Below are positions 33,282-41,772 of a DNA stretch of 64,000 nucleotides, piece after piece. Both the position numbers and the translations under genes were made by a program. How positions within the stretch are numbered: position 1 is the stretch's first letter; each line of letters opens with the position of its first letter. Under the pieces are notes generated by a model. That model saw nothing but the letters and a program-made list of their open reading frames with translations. It made no database searches and had not been told where the DNA came from. The DNA lies in the NCBI RefSeq assembly GCF_003013395.1, contig NZ_PXZM01000029.1, positions 62,001 to 126,000 on the forward strand, given 5' to 3'. The DNA is from Brevibacillus fortis. Lineage in GTDB: Bacteria; Bacillota; Bacilli; Brevibacillales; Brevibacillaceae.

Positions 33282-35123
33282 TTATGCTTGCGGTTGTACT
33301 TCCCAACGTCTTTGCTTCTCGTAGCGCTCACGATCTGATTTGTTCAGATATTTTTTGCGCAGACGAACGGATTGAGGAGTTACTTCGCACAGTTCGTCGT
33401 CATTCAAGTACTCCAATGCTTCTTCAAGAGAAAGAAGGCGTGGAGCCTTCATTTTTACGGTCTCATCTTTGTTAGCAGAACGTACGTTAGTCGCATGCTT
33501 TTCTTTACATACGTTAACAGTCAGGTCATTGTCGCGGTTATGCTCGCCCACGATCATTCCTTCATATACTTCTGTACCTGGCTGAATGAACATCATTCCG
33601 CGATCTTCTACGGACATCAGGCCGTATGTGGAGGCTGTACCTGTCTCATGGGAAATCAGTACCCCTGCGTGACGTCCACCTACCGCTCCTTGAACCAGCG
33701 GACGATAGCTGTCGAAGGAGTGGTTGAGAATGCCGTAACCACGTGTGATAGTCAAGAACTCGGTACGGTAACCGATCAAACCACGGGATGGAATGATGAA
33801 CTCCAAACGTACTTGTCCGAAGCCGTTGTTGATCATATTGACCATTTCGGCTTTGCGTTGACCCAATGTCTCCATAACAGGCCCGGTGTATTCCTCTGGC
33901 ACATCAATGATCAAAAGCTCAGCCGGTTCCATTTTTTGACCATCGACCATACGGATGATAACTTCAGGCTTGGATACACCTAGCTCAAAGCCTTCACGAC
34001 GCATGTTTTCTACCAGAATGGACAGGTGCAATTCACCGCGTCCAGATACTACATACGCATCTGGCGAATCTGTTTCATCCACACGAAGAGATACATCTGT
34101 CTCCAGCTCAGCCATCAGACGATCGCGCAGTTTGCGGGAAGTAACGTGCTTACCTTCGCGACCAGCAAACGGGCTGTTATTCACCAGGAACGTCATTTGC
34201 AGAGTAGGTTCGTCAATTTTCAGCAATGGCAATGCCTCTGGATGGTCAATATGACAAACAGTTTCCCCTACGTTAATATCGTCAATACCCGAAATCGCTA
34301 CGATATCTCCCGCTCTTGCTGTTTTTTGCTCAACTCGTTGCAAACCGGAGAAACCGAACAATTTTTGAATACGAGCTTTTTTCACATTACCTTCACGAGT
34401 GGTTACCGATACCATATCATTCAGGTTCATGGTTCCGCGATAAATACGGCCAATCCCGATACGACCCAAAAAGTCGTTGTAATCCAGCATGGTTACTTGC
34501 ATTTGGAGCGGAGCAGATTCGTCTGCGTCAGGAGCAGGCATATGCTCGATGATGGTGTCAAACAGTGGGCGAAGGTCGCCTTCCAGCTTATCTGGCTCAT
34601 GTCCGGCAATTCCTTGCAGACCGGAAGCATACACGATTGGGAATTCCAATTGGTCTTCCGTCGCATCCAGATCAATGAACAGGTCATACACTTCGTTGAT
34701 AACTTCTTGAGGACGTGCATTGTCGCGGTCTACTTTGTTCACGACAACGATTGGGGTAACTTTTGCTTCCAGCGCTTTTTTCAATACAAAGCGTGTTTGT
34801 GGCATACAGCCTTCGAATGCATCGACGATCAAAAGAACGCCATCCACCATGCTCATGATACGCTCAACCTCGCCGCCGAAGTCAGCATGGCCCGGTGTAT
34901 CCAAGATGTTGATGGTGAACTCATTGTATTGTACGGACGTAGTTTTCGCCAGGATCGTAATTCCACGCTCGCGCTCTAGGTCGTTGGAGTCCATCATTCT
35001 CTCCTCTACCTGTTGGTTAGAGCGGAATGTGCCCGATTGGATCAATAGTTTGTCAACCAGAGTTGTTTTCCCGTGGTCAACGTGGGCAATAATTGCAATG
35101 TTGCGTATGTCAAGACGCTTCAT
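33282..35123 (-). CDS. typA: Ribosome-associated translational GTPase TypA/BipA
   Basis: 613 residues, full length. G1 AHVDHGKTTL (~13-22), switch I RGITILAKT (~52-60), G3 DTPGHADFG (~75-83) and G4 NKVDR (~129-133) are intact. The EF-G-like domains and the BipA-specific C-terminal domain (EFIIPSRGLIGYRTEFLT onward, ~418+) follow. It binds the ribosome and assists 50S assembly and stress growth, especially in the cold. ATG 35123 follows GGAGGTTCAC. It corresponds to ylaG, adjoining ylaH as in Bacillus but with gpx inserted. Confidence 0.97.
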   Translation of the reverse strand: MKRLDIRNIAIIAHVDHGKTTLVDKLLIQSGTFRSNQQVEERMMDSNDLERERGITILAKTTSVQYNEFTINILDTPGHADFGGEVERIMSMVDGVLLIVDAFEGCMPQTRFVLKKALEAKVTPIVVVNKVDRDNARPQEVINEVYDLFIDLDATEDQLEFPIVYASGLQGIAGHEPDKLEGDLRPLFDTIIEHMPAPDADESAPLQMQVTMLDYNDFLGRIGIGRIYRGTMNLNDMVSVTTREGNVKKARIQKLFGFSGLQRVEQKTARAGDIVAISGIDDINVGETVCHIDHPEALPLLKIDEPTLQMTFLVNNSPFAGREGKHVTSRKLRDRLMAELETDVSLRVDETDSPDAYVVSGRGELHLSILVENMRREGFELGVSKPEVIIRMVDGQKMEPAELLIIDVPEEYTGPVMETLGQRKAEMVNMINNGFGQVRLEFIIPSRGLIGYRTEFLTITRGYGILNHSFDSYRPLVQGAVGGRHAGVLISHETGTASTYGLMSVEDRGMMFIQPGTEVYEGMIVGEHNRDNDLTVNVCKEKHATNVRSANKDETVKMKAPRLLSLEEALEYLNDDELCEVTPQSVRLRKKYLNKSDRERYEKQRRWEVQPQA

Positions 35124-35209
35124 GTGAACCTCCTCTATTATGCATACCTTCCATATTAACAGGTCGTGAAACGCGGCACAATGGGCAGTTTTTTACGGGA
35201 GCCACTTCC

Positions 35210-35239
35210 TGAGTAAGGGACTTTATTTTCGTCATACTA
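35210..35239 (+). promoter_or_regulatory. Probable SigG (forespore) promoter
   Basis: TGAGTA, exactly 17 bp, CATACTA. The B. subtilis SigG consensus is TGAATA-N17/18-CATACTA, so there is one mismatch. It ends 23 bp before the start codon of a sporulation-family lipoprotein. Confidence 0.72.
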
Positions 35240-35262
35240 AGAGAAATGGAGGTGGCATACGT

Positions 35263-35874
35263 ATGAAACGGTACAGCCCGAAATATTTGGTTGGCTTGCT
35301 TGTCATTGCAACCATGATGAGCGGATGCGCAAGCTCAAGCGGCCATCCCACAAATCAATCGCACACACAAAGTACCACCAATCAGCAGGCCCCCGGTGCC
35401 AGAAACAGCCTCGCTCATGATTATCATGCCTACACTGGCACAATCAATGCCCGCAATTATCGAAACGGCTATACGGTCAATGGCTTTAATCAGGATTTGG
35501 CTGAACAGCTCACCTTGGCCGCAGATGACGTGCCTGGTGTAGAACGTGCTACTGTGCTCGTGAATGGTACGGATGCTGTCATCGGGATTCGTGTTCGGAA
35601 AAATTTTGGCCCTGAGCAATCGCGCGTAATTGAACAGCAAGTCCATTCAGCCGCTCGTTCACGAGTGCCAAACTTTTCGATCCAAGTAGCCTCCGATGCG
35701 GCCACATTTGATCGGCTTCGCGCCATCCATGCCGATATTTATGAAGAAGCGACGCAGCGGACCAATCAAGTCTATGTGAAGCCCGATATGAAAAGCCAGA
35801 CTACCAATACATCAACGGAATTTCGTTCGCTACTCCACGATCTTAACCGCAGAATTCCTACTGTCACTCCATGA
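35263..35874 (+). CDS. YhcN/YlaJ-family sporulation lipoprotein (copy 2)
   Basis: 203 residues. Lipobox MMSGC with Cys22, a Ser/Thr/Gln/His-rich spacer (~23-60), then the YhcN/YlaJ domain (~75-160) with PGVERATVLVNGTDAVIGIRV. The probable SigG promoter directly upstream supports forespore expression and a spore inner-membrane location. It is only distantly similar to copy 1 at 26072 and shares mainly the VLVNGTDAVIGI/VVLGKYAVVGI core. Ribosome site GGAGGTGG. Convergent with speD. Confidence 0.85.
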   Translation: MKRYSPKYLVGLLVIATMMSGCASSSGHPTNQSHTQSTTNQQAPGARNSLAHDYHAYTGTINARNYRNGYTVNGFNQDLAEQLTLAADDVPGVERATVLVNGTDAVIGIRVRKNFGPEQSRVIEQQVHSAARSRVPNFSIQVASDAATFDRLRAIHADIYEEATQRTNQVYVKPDMKSQTTNTSTEFRSLLHDLNRRIPTVTP

Positions 35875-35901
35875 TGACAAAGATGAACGGAAGCTCCATA
35901 T

Positions 35902-35935
35902 AAAAGAGGTGCGGGATCAGCCCGCACCTCTTGAA
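35902..35935 (-). terminator. Terminator of speD
   Basis: AAGAGGTGCGGG, loop, CCCGCACCTCTT. The T-rich side is on the minus strand. Confidence 0.85.
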
Positions 35936-35953
35936 AACTTTTCCATTTGTTAC

Positions 35954-36355
35954 TTACTTTGCCGCTTCAACCAGTTTCATTTCTGGCTCAACAACTTGCA
36001 GTTCACCCAAACCACGAACTAATTTCTTCGCGTAAGTTTTTTCCGGCTTCAGCACGGACACCAAGTAGTCGATGGCAATTTGCGGATCAACGGTTTCCCC
36101 ACACGTGTAGCAATCCAGAGCAGCAAAGCCGCGCTCAGGATACGTATGAATGGACAGGTGGCTTTCCGAGAGAAGAACCAGTACGGTAGCACCCTGAGGA
36201 GAAAACTGCTTCGCTTGCACACTCAGTACCGTAGCACCGCATGCCTCAGCAGCCTCAATCATTTCCTTTTTCAAAAATTCTGCGTCGTTCAACAAATCAA
36301 ACTGAACTCCCCATGTGTCAACAGCAACGTGTCTTCCGAAAGTCGAATATTCCAT
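35954..36355 (-). CDS. speD: S-adenosylmethionine decarboxylase proenzyme
   Basis: 133 residues, the short bacterial SpeD form. It self-cleaves between E64 and S65 in SESHLSIHTYPE, and Ser65 becomes the pyruvoyl cofactor. The active-site H70 and the CYTCG cysteines (~82-86) are present. It makes decarboxylated SAM, the aminopropyl donor for spermidine. Only about 45 nt separate its start from a structured 5' leader, and the promoter is ~140 bp upstream, so leader-based control is likely. speA lies 5 kb away. ATG 36355; the ribosome site is AAGGGGG, 10 nt upstream. Confidence 0.95.
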   Translation of the reverse strand: MEYSTFGRHVAVDTWGVQFDLLNDAEFLKKEMIEAAEACGATVLSVQAKQFSPQGATVLVLLSESHLSIHTYPERGFAALDCYTCGETVDPQIAIDYLVSVLKPEKTYAKKLVRGLGELQVVEPEMKLVEAAK

Positions 36356-36399
36356 CTTTCGGTTCCCCCTTCCTAACGAGTGTAATGTTAAACATCGCT

Positions 36400-36470
36400 A
36401 GGACCTGCGTCATTCACTAACGGGGGCGGTTTCCGTTGTTATCCACCCTTTAAAGTGAATCCTGGTTCCT
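36400..36470 (-). ncRNA. Candidate structured speD leader with pseudoknot
   Basis: On the minus strand an outer stem AGGAACC/GGTCCT (one bulge; 36464-36470 with 36400-36405) encloses a perfect stem ATTCACT/AGTGAAT (read on the minus strand: 36454-36460 with 36412-36418). Inside, GGGTGG (36443-36448) pairs with CCGCCC (36424-36429), while AACGG (36433-36437) in its loop can pair with CCGTT (36419-36423) directly after it: an H-type pseudoknot. No T-tract follows. It does not match S-box, SAM-II, SAM-III, preQ1 or guanidine patterns as I know them. The CCGCCCCC strand could also pair with the AAGGGGG ribosome site, suggesting translational control. Ligand and function are unproven. Confidence 0.6.
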
Positions 36471-36492
36471 AATCCTGTTTCCAACGAAAACA

Positions 36493-36522
36493 ACAATACC
36501 ACGTATCGGCCTAGTTTGACAA
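36493..36522 (-). promoter_or_regulatory. SigA promoter of speD
   Basis: Minus strand TTGTCA, 18 bp, TATTGT. It puts the transcript start near 36486, about 16 nt ahead of the structured leader. Confidence 0.6.
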
Positions 36523-36825
36523 TACCCTTTTTCAATAATCTAAAAGAACAATACAAATAAGCTGACGACTTTCTCTATAGGACGAAGAGCCGCCATCTGT
36601 TACATGCGTCTTTTCACATGCTTTCCCTTGTTTGTTTACTAGCGCTTACCGGATATTGTCGTTTACACTCAAGCTACTTTTGATAAACTTTACAATCCTC
36701 ACTTGCCCATATCCCACTTGATCCTGTTCCTTGCGATGACGGTAAGCTTTTTTGTCTTTTTCCGAAATGAAGTGTGCTAAACTTTCAGAAAAGGAAATGA
36801 ACCAGAATGGAGAGGATCGCAACAC

Positions 36826-37314
36826 ATGATTACTATCCGTAATGCCAAAGCAGAAGATTTGCCAGCACTGATCGCAATCGAGCACCTTTGCTTCTCGCCA
36901 GAAGAGGCTGCAACACAAGAAGCATTTGAGAAGCGCATTCGATTGATTCCTGACAGTTTTTTTGTAGCGGAGGCGGATGGGGTCGTTGCAGGTTTGGTCA
37001 ATGGACCTGTCATTGACTCTCCCTTCATTACCGATGATTTGTTTCAAACGATTAAAGAAAATCCGGCAACCGGCGGACATCAAACCATTTTAGGAATAGC
37101 GGTTTCTCCCGCTTTTCAAAATCGCGGCATTGCCTCGATGCTCCTAGCACACCTGGAAGCATCAGCAAGGGCGTTCGGTCGTGAGACGATCACGCTTACG
37201 TGTAAGGAAGCTTTGATTCGCTACTATGAAAGTCATGGATACCTCAACAACGGTGTTTCCGACTCCGATCATGCGGGTGCAATCTGGTACAATATGAGCA
37301 AGCCATTACGCTAA
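36826..37314 (+). CDS. GNAT N-acetyltransferase
   Basis: 162 residues. LGIAVSPAFQNRGIASMLLAHLE (~88-110) is the acetyl-CoA-binding signature, and ALIRYYESHGYLNNG (~133-147) is the conserved C-terminal strand/helix. The central GLVNGPVID segment resembles arylalkylamine N-acetyltransferase-like bacterial members. Acceptor unknown. The start codon follows GGAGAGGATC. The 36523-36825 upstream stretch holds no other gene. Confidence 0.85.
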   Translation: MITIRNAKAEDLPALIAIEHLCFSPEEAATQEAFEKRIRLIPDSFFVAEADGVVAGLVNGPVIDSPFITDDLFQTIKENPATGGHQTILGIAVSPAFQNRGIASMLLAHLEASARAFGRETITLTCKEALIRYYESHGYLNNGVSDSDHAGAIWYNMSKPLR

Positions 37315-37390
37315 GTGAGGGCAAACAGCAAACGCGGGCATCCCTTGGTAGAAGGGGTACCCGCGTTTGATTAGTCACTGCGATAAATAA

Positions 37391-37413
37391 AAAGGGCGCC
37401 CAAGGCACCCTTT
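37391..37413 (-). terminator. Terminator of the 37418 gene
   Basis: AAAGGG.GCC, CAA, GGC.CCCTTT (one mismatch). On the minus strand it is followed by TTTTTATTTAT. A separate longer dyad AACGCGGG...CCCGCGTT at 37331-37368 ends the GNAT gene. Confidence 0.82.
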
Positions 37414-37417
37414 CTCA

Positions 37418-38014
37418 CTAAACTTCTAATTCAAATAGACGTCGCGATAACGTAGCTAATCGAACATCAATTGCTGGAAGTTTTTCCGGGGCAGTTCTCT
37501 TTGCCCAATTACGCAAATCCAGCCATCGGTCCGTTTCTTGACGTAAGGACTCAATCTCTTGCTCACTGCCCACTTGCTGGAACAACGCCTCCAGCTCATT
37601 GACCATGTGCAGAGAGTTATTTTCAAAGATGGACACTTCTTCGTCTCCGGTTAGCTCCTGAATGCTCACAACCGATCCTTGATCGTAGTGATATACCATT
37701 GTGAAGCCGTCATAAATCCGGTGGACAATTCCATAGCCTCGGAACGTTTTCATTGCTTTTCTCATCGCATTTGCCAGCTGCCGATCTCGGATCAGATACG
37801 AGCTGTCGCATGAGTAGCGGCTGCCAATCCGACAAAAACTCAATTGAATTTCGCCGTTCTTGTCATTCAAGGTTACGTCACGATCGCCATTGTCACACAC
37901 TTTGACTTGGACTGAAATGTGTTCATTGGTGAAAAGCGAAACGAACTGGTTCAGCTCTTCTTCATTCACCGTGAAATAGGCCTTGGCGTAATTAGTTGCT
38001 AAACGCTGTGCCAT
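37418..38014 (-). CDS. Conserved hypothetical protein, 198 aa
   Basis: 198 residues, no membrane segment or signal. A probable beta-rich N-terminal domain has three cysteines (VKVCDNGD, LSFCRIG, YSCDSS), and a helical C-terminus follows. I do not recognise the family. ATG 38014 follows GAGGAGATATTT; the extended N-terminus is rejected. Confidence 0.65.
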   Translation of the reverse strand: MAQRLATNYAKAYFTVNEEELNQFVSLFTNEHISVQVKVCDNGDRDVTLNDKNGEIQLSFCRIGSRYSCDSSYLIRDRQLANAMRKAMKTFRGYGIVHRIYDGFTMVYHYDQGSVVSIQELTGDEEVSIFENNSLHMVNELEALFQQVGSEQEIESLRQETDRWLDLRNWAKRTAPEKLPAIDVRLATLSRRLFELEV

Positions 38015-38360
38015 AAATATCTCCTCAATTCTTTTGGTTTGCATGGGTCGAGTACGACCGAACAGTTATCCAAATCAGAGGAGATACGCTAAGTGTCAAC
38101 AAAAGAACGCTGTAGAACCTGGCCTTGCCCCGCGAATCGAAAATCGATTTGGGTAATGAAGGCGGATCACCTACTTTTTGTTTTTCGCAAAAAAGCCATT
38201 TTTGACATCTTTATTATACCTCAGCTGCCCTCAAAAGTCTTGAGCAAAATGACGATGAATTTTAGCAAAAAACCGGAATATCCGCAATCAGACGCAGGGA
38301 ATCGAAAAGAACTCCCTGATTCATTCATATGCTTGCTGTTTCATTGAAATTCAGAGGGAT
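38015..38360. other. Gene-free stretch
   Basis: 346 bp. It holds the promoter region of the 37418 gene with a GGTCG-AGTA-CGACC dyad (38046-38059), and a CAGGGA...TCCCTG hairpin (38294-38317) that may terminate the DUF4446 gene. No supported ORF. Confidence 0.5.
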
Positions 38361-38867
38361 TTATATCCCTACCGTGGAGGTCATCGCTTTTTTGATCGCA
38401 GCCTGTTCTTCTTCAGACAGATGGTAGCTCGATGTCCCTTGCTCTAAAGGCTTGGCGTACACACGAGATTCTTCACGTCCAAAAATGCTGGTGATCACAA
38501 CGCCGTTCCCAGCGTCGTCTGTTATCGCCAACGAAAAGCTAAGATCACTGCCGACATCCCCGAAGGCATTGTAACGGACAATCGCTACTTTGCCGCATTG
38601 CGCTGCCATGCGTTGTGACAGTCGATTGATGGCAAATTGCTGATCGCTATGCTGCTTTTTCATCTCATCTACCTGATCCAGCAGTCTGTGCAAGCCTTCC
38701 TCGAGATTGGCTCCTCCCGTTCCTGTCATCATCCGGTTGATTGATTTCCTCAATCGACTAATCCGGACGGACTGCATAATCACGATCCATAACAGGATCA
38801 GTGTCAATGCGATAACGGCTAAAAGCAGGATCGCTACATTGGGGATTTGTGATAGGAATGCTTCCAA
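38361..38867 (-). CDS. DUF4446 membrane-anchored protein
   Basis: 168 residues. One N-terminal transmembrane helix (~8-32, VAILLLAVIALTLILLWIVI), a coiled coil (~50-85), then a conserved cytosolic domain with VRYNAFGDVGSDLSFSLAI and NGVVITSIFGREESRVYAKP (~95-145), characteristic of DUF4446. In many Firmicutes this family lies near the chromosome-partition genes; not so here. The start is TTG 38867, 7 nt after AGGAAG; the listed ATG further upstream has no ribosome site. Confidence 0.8.
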   Translation of the reverse strand: MEAFLSQIPNVAILLLAVIALTLILLWIVIMQSVRISRLRKSINRMMTGTGGANLEEGLHRLLDQVDEMKKQHSDQQFAINRLSQRMAAQCGKVAIVRYNAFGDVGSDLSFSLAITDDAGNGVVITSIFGREESRVYAKPLEQGTSSYHLSEEEQAAIKKAMTSTVGI

Positions 38868-38996
38868 AACTTTTCTTCCTTTCTGGCGCGTGCGTAAATA
38901 TGCTGTCAAAAACCTTCTTTATTGTACAACCGCCGGGCCTCCCATTCAAACAAGTCTTTTCTAAAAACAACAATTACTAAATGGGCGGCATTCACA

Positions 38997-39041
38997 CCAA
39001 AAAAAGCGACACCCTCATTTGTTTGAGATGTCGCTTTTTTA
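38997..39041. terminator. Terminator
   Basis: AAAAAAGCGACA, 17-base loop, TGTCGCTTTTTT. It lies downstream of the 39095 gene on the minus strand. Confidence 0.88.
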
Positions 39042-39094
39042 TTCCGTATTGGTTTGTGTCAAACTCATCGTCCTTTGGCTATCCTCCAGTCTGC

Positions 39095-39694
39095 CTACGC
39101 TTCCAAAAGCAACATTTCCCGACGGAGCTGTTTTAATCGCTCTATGGACTGCTTTATTTGAGTCTGGTCTTTTGCTTGCATCGCATCATACAATGTCGCC
39201 AATTCATAATCCAACTCCAGACGCAGCACCGGGATTCGTTCTTCCGAGTCACGTCGTTTCATCGCGGCAATTACCTGATCCATCGTTACATTGCAAAATT
39301 TTTCATAGATCACTTTTTTCTCAGCTCCTTTTAATTCCACTATTCTGATAACTTCCCCGTACTGGATTTGCTTCAGCAAGACGCACTCTTCAAAAGTGAC
39401 CTTGATCATCGCATGCCCTTTTGCCCGCTCTACGAAGTGGTACAGCACAAGTGCCACCCGTGAATCATTGACAGGAATGCCTGCAATGTGCAGCTTATAG
39501 GACCCATTTAAACGCTGCATTTTCCAGTCGGATCGGCCATCTGTGGTGTTCACGAGGAGGTGAAACTGCTCGGGAGATTCTTTCCACGTGACGCTCACCC
39601 CTGCTTCCACCAGGGCCTGCACCATCGCGTGCAATGTTTTGCGGTCAAACCAAACTGCCAAATGAAAATACTCCAACTCCATGCCGAGATTCAT
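39095..39694 (-). CDS. Hypothetical protein, 199 aa
   Basis: 199 residues, soluble, beta-rich first half and helical last 60 residues (charged KDQTQIKQSIERLKQL helix). No family recognised. The ATG at 39694 is preceded by GAGGGG at about 10 nt; ATG 39682 is an alternative. Isolated by terminators on both sides. Confidence 0.65.
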   Translation of the reverse strand: MNLGMELEYFHLAVWFDRKTLHAMVQALVEAGVSVTWKESPEQFHLLVNTTDGRSDWKMQRLNGSYKLHIAGIPVNDSRVALVLYHFVERAKGHAMIKVTFEECVLLKQIQYGEVIRIVELKGAEKKVIYEKFCNVTMDQVIAAMKRRDSEERIPVLRLELDYELATLYDAMQAKDQTQIKQSIERLKQLRREMLLLEA

Positions 39695-39729
39695 CTTCTA
39701 CAGGCCCCTCCCGTTGACAGAATACTCAG

Positions 39730-39840
39730 ATATCATTTTTCGCCGTAAGGGAGTGAGTGGTATATCATATTATTCAGGCTTTGGTTTTGCTATTCATAAA
39801 ACTCGGCATGTATTTTTTTCCTGGATGGTATGATATCATA
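39730..39840. repeat. Three ATATCAT repeats upstream of yktB
   Basis: ATATCAT at 39730-39736, 39762-39768 and 39833-39839. The last is part of the perfect palindrome TATGATATCATA (39829-39840). All are in the divergent gap before yktB, a plausible operator array. Confidence 0.4.
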
Positions 39841-39926
39841 TGGAGGATTCCAAGCTCCCTTGACGGGGACGATCGCCCTTTTCTTTCCAGTGGGGTTCGA
39901 TGATGCTTAAAAGAGGTGTTTGTTAC

Positions 39927-40562
39927 ATGCCAACGTTTCCAGGCTTTCGTCAAGAAGATTTTGATGTTTTTGCCATTGATGGATTGGATGCGAGGATGGA
40001 CGCGATCAAAACCAATATCCGTCCCAAATTCGAAGCACTCAGCCAACACTTTGCGCCTTTTCTCTCCGTATCAACAGGGGATGAAATGTTTACGCACATA
40101 GCAAAGCATGCACGCCGTACGGTGAACCCACCAGCAGACACGTGGGTTGCCTGGGCTAATGATAAACGCGGCTACAAGAAACATCCGCACTTTCAAATCG
40201 GCTTGTGGGGAACACATTTGTTCGTTTGGTACGCGGTAATCTACGAGTCTCCTTCCAAAGAGGTCATCAGCAGTGCTTTTAACAAGCGTCTAGATGAGGT
40301 CATCGCGATGGTTCCGGAACATTTTCACTGGTCTCCAGATCATATGCAACCAGCAAGCACCTCTCAAAAAGAGCTTGGTACGGCTGGCGTGAAAAAGCTG
40401 GTGGACAGGCTGGCACAGGTAAAAAAAGCGGAGTTGCTCTGTGGAGTTACCATTGACCGTCATGATCCCGTCCTAGCAGACGGAGAAGCATTGCTCCGTC
40501 GTCTCGAAGAAACATTTGGCGTGTTGAGTAAGCTCTATACATTAGGAAATTCTCGTGGATAG
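39927..40562 (+). CDS. yktB: DUF1054 / YktB-family protein
   Basis: 211 residues, the expected UPF0637/YktB length. Conserved segments are FPGFRQEDFDVFAIDGL (~4-20), HAARRTVNPPADTWVAW-type (~58-78; here HARRTVNPP), YKKHPHFQIGLW (~85-96) and KRLDEVIAMVPEHF. Cytosolic; function is undetermined. ATG 39927 with GAGGTG 8 nt upstream. In Bacillus yktB also lies near speA and the yla genes. Confidence 0.88.
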   Translation: MPTFPGFRQEDFDVFAIDGLDARMDAIKTNIRPKFEALSQHFAPFLSVSTGDEMFTHIAKHARRTVNPPADTWVAWANDKRGYKKHPHFQIGLWGTHLFVWYAVIYESPSKEVISSAFNKRLDEVIAMVPEHFHWSPDHMQPASTSQKELGTAGVKKLVDRLAQVKKAELLCGVTIDRHDPVLADGEALLRRLEETFGVLSKLYTLGNSRG

Positions 40563-40596
40563 ATCGCCTCCCGCTTGCTTTAGTTAAGTTATATGC

Positions 40597-40643
40597 AAAA
40601 GAACAGGTCCGCTTTCTTTTGAAAAACGCAGGCCTGTTCTTTT
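40597..40643. terminator. Bidirectional terminator
   Basis: AAAAGAACAGG...CCTGTTCTTTTG, between yktB (+) and the nitronate monooxygenase gene (-). Confidence 0.9.
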
Positions 40644-40646
40644 GTT

Positions 40647-41606
40647 TTAGGAAAAAGACTGCAGTCGACCCAAGGACTTGTTCACATCGCCAAACATGCG
40701 ATCAAACAATTGTTGGACACTTGGTACATCATCAATCAATCCGATAACTTGACCTGCCCAACCAAAGCCACGCTGACTGTCGCCTTCATAAATAAATGTG
40801 CAATTGTTCTCACCACTGATGAAGCTCTTTAACTGCTCGTAGCCTGCGCCTTCTTGTTCCAATTGGAGAATATGATCAGAGCCTGGTGTACGAACGACCC
40901 TCGCAGGTGTACCCAGTGTGCGCTTGATAACTGCGGTATCGTGCTCCGTTCCAGCAACCAACGCCTCTTTGTAGGCAGAATGCGCATGGACACACTCTTT
41001 TGTCGCAATGAATCGCGTCCCCATCTCCACACCTTCTGCGCCAAGTGTAAGCGCAGCCAAAATTCCCCGACCATCGCCGATGCCACCGCTTGCCAATACC
41101 GGAATTTTCACGGAATCCACCACACGCGGAATCAGAACAAACGTTCCGATATCATCACGCCCCAGGTGACCCCCACCTTCTTGACCAACAGCCATCACAG
41201 CGTCTGCACCAATCGATTCCGCTTTTTGTGCTTGACGGGCAGATGCAACCAGCACGAGTTTTTTGATGGGATGACCATCGAGTCTGCGCAGCAGCGGCTC
41301 TGGATTGCCTCCTGTTACGGAAATAGCCGCCACCCCTTCTTCAATCGCCACATCCAGCATTTCTTCATAAGGCCGACCGTGTTGCCCAATCGCATAATTC
41401 ACACCAAATGGTTTATCTGTCAATGTGCGGACCTTGCGAATCTCCTGTCGCAATGCATCCGCCGATGGCAAGGACATAGCCGTAATTTGACCGAGTCCCC
41501 CGGCGTTAGAAACAGCCGCAGCCAAGTCTGCATAAGCTAAATAAGCCAGGCCTCCTTGAACTACCGGATATGTAATTTGAAGTAGCTCCGTTACTCTCGT
41601 TTTCAT
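40647..41606 (-). CDS. Nitronate monooxygenase / FabK-like FMN flavoprotein
   Basis: 319 residues, TIM-barrel FMN protein. N-terminal YPVVQGGLAYLAYADLAAAVSNAGG region (~13-38), VGQEGGGHLGRDD (~142-154), LASGGIGDGRGILAALTLGAEGVEMGTRF phosphate-binding region (~172-200). This family covers 2-nitropropane dioxygenase, class II nitronate monooxygenase and FabK enoyl-ACP reductase; the AGxEAGGH-type motif (here GQEGGGH) fits the group as a whole. No fab genes are nearby, so nitronate monooxygenase is the default. ATG 41606 after GGGGTGATAAAAGG. Confidence 0.85.
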   Translation of the reverse strand: MKTRVTELLQITYPVVQGGLAYLAYADLAAAVSNAGGLGQITAMSLPSADALRQEIRKVRTLTDKPFGVNYAIGQHGRPYEEMLDVAIEEGVAAISVTGGNPEPLLRRLDGHPIKKLVLVASARQAQKAESIGADAVMAVGQEGGGHLGRDDIGTFVLIPRVVDSVKIPVLASGGIGDGRGILAALTLGAEGVEMGTRFIATKECVHAHSAYKEALVAGTEHDTAVIKRTLGTPARVVRTPGSDHILQLEQEGAGYEQLKSFISGENNCTFIYEGDSQRGFGWAGQVIGLIDDVPSVQQLFDRMFGDVNKSLGRLQSFS

Positions 41607-41772
41607 CCTTTTATCACCCCATGTAAATGACCTTCTCGGCTTACAGGTCAAACTCCTGCCACCACTCGCCAACATGAATAAAAATTCGCTTGCTTTCCCC
41701 CCCTATTTTGCTATACTCAATTTGTTTGTTTTTGTCCTTTTTATTCTTGATTAGTAAAGTGAGGCGATCGTA

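Noticed and set aside
34026-34979. 317-codon plus-strand frame inside typA
   Set aside because: Runs entirely antisense to the highly conserved TypA coding sequence.
36441-36450. TTATCCACC as a DnaA box in the speD leader
   Set aside because: Single 8/9 match explained by the pseudoknot strand.
40854-41540. 228-codon plus-strand frame
   Set aside because: Antisense to the nitronate monooxygenase gene.
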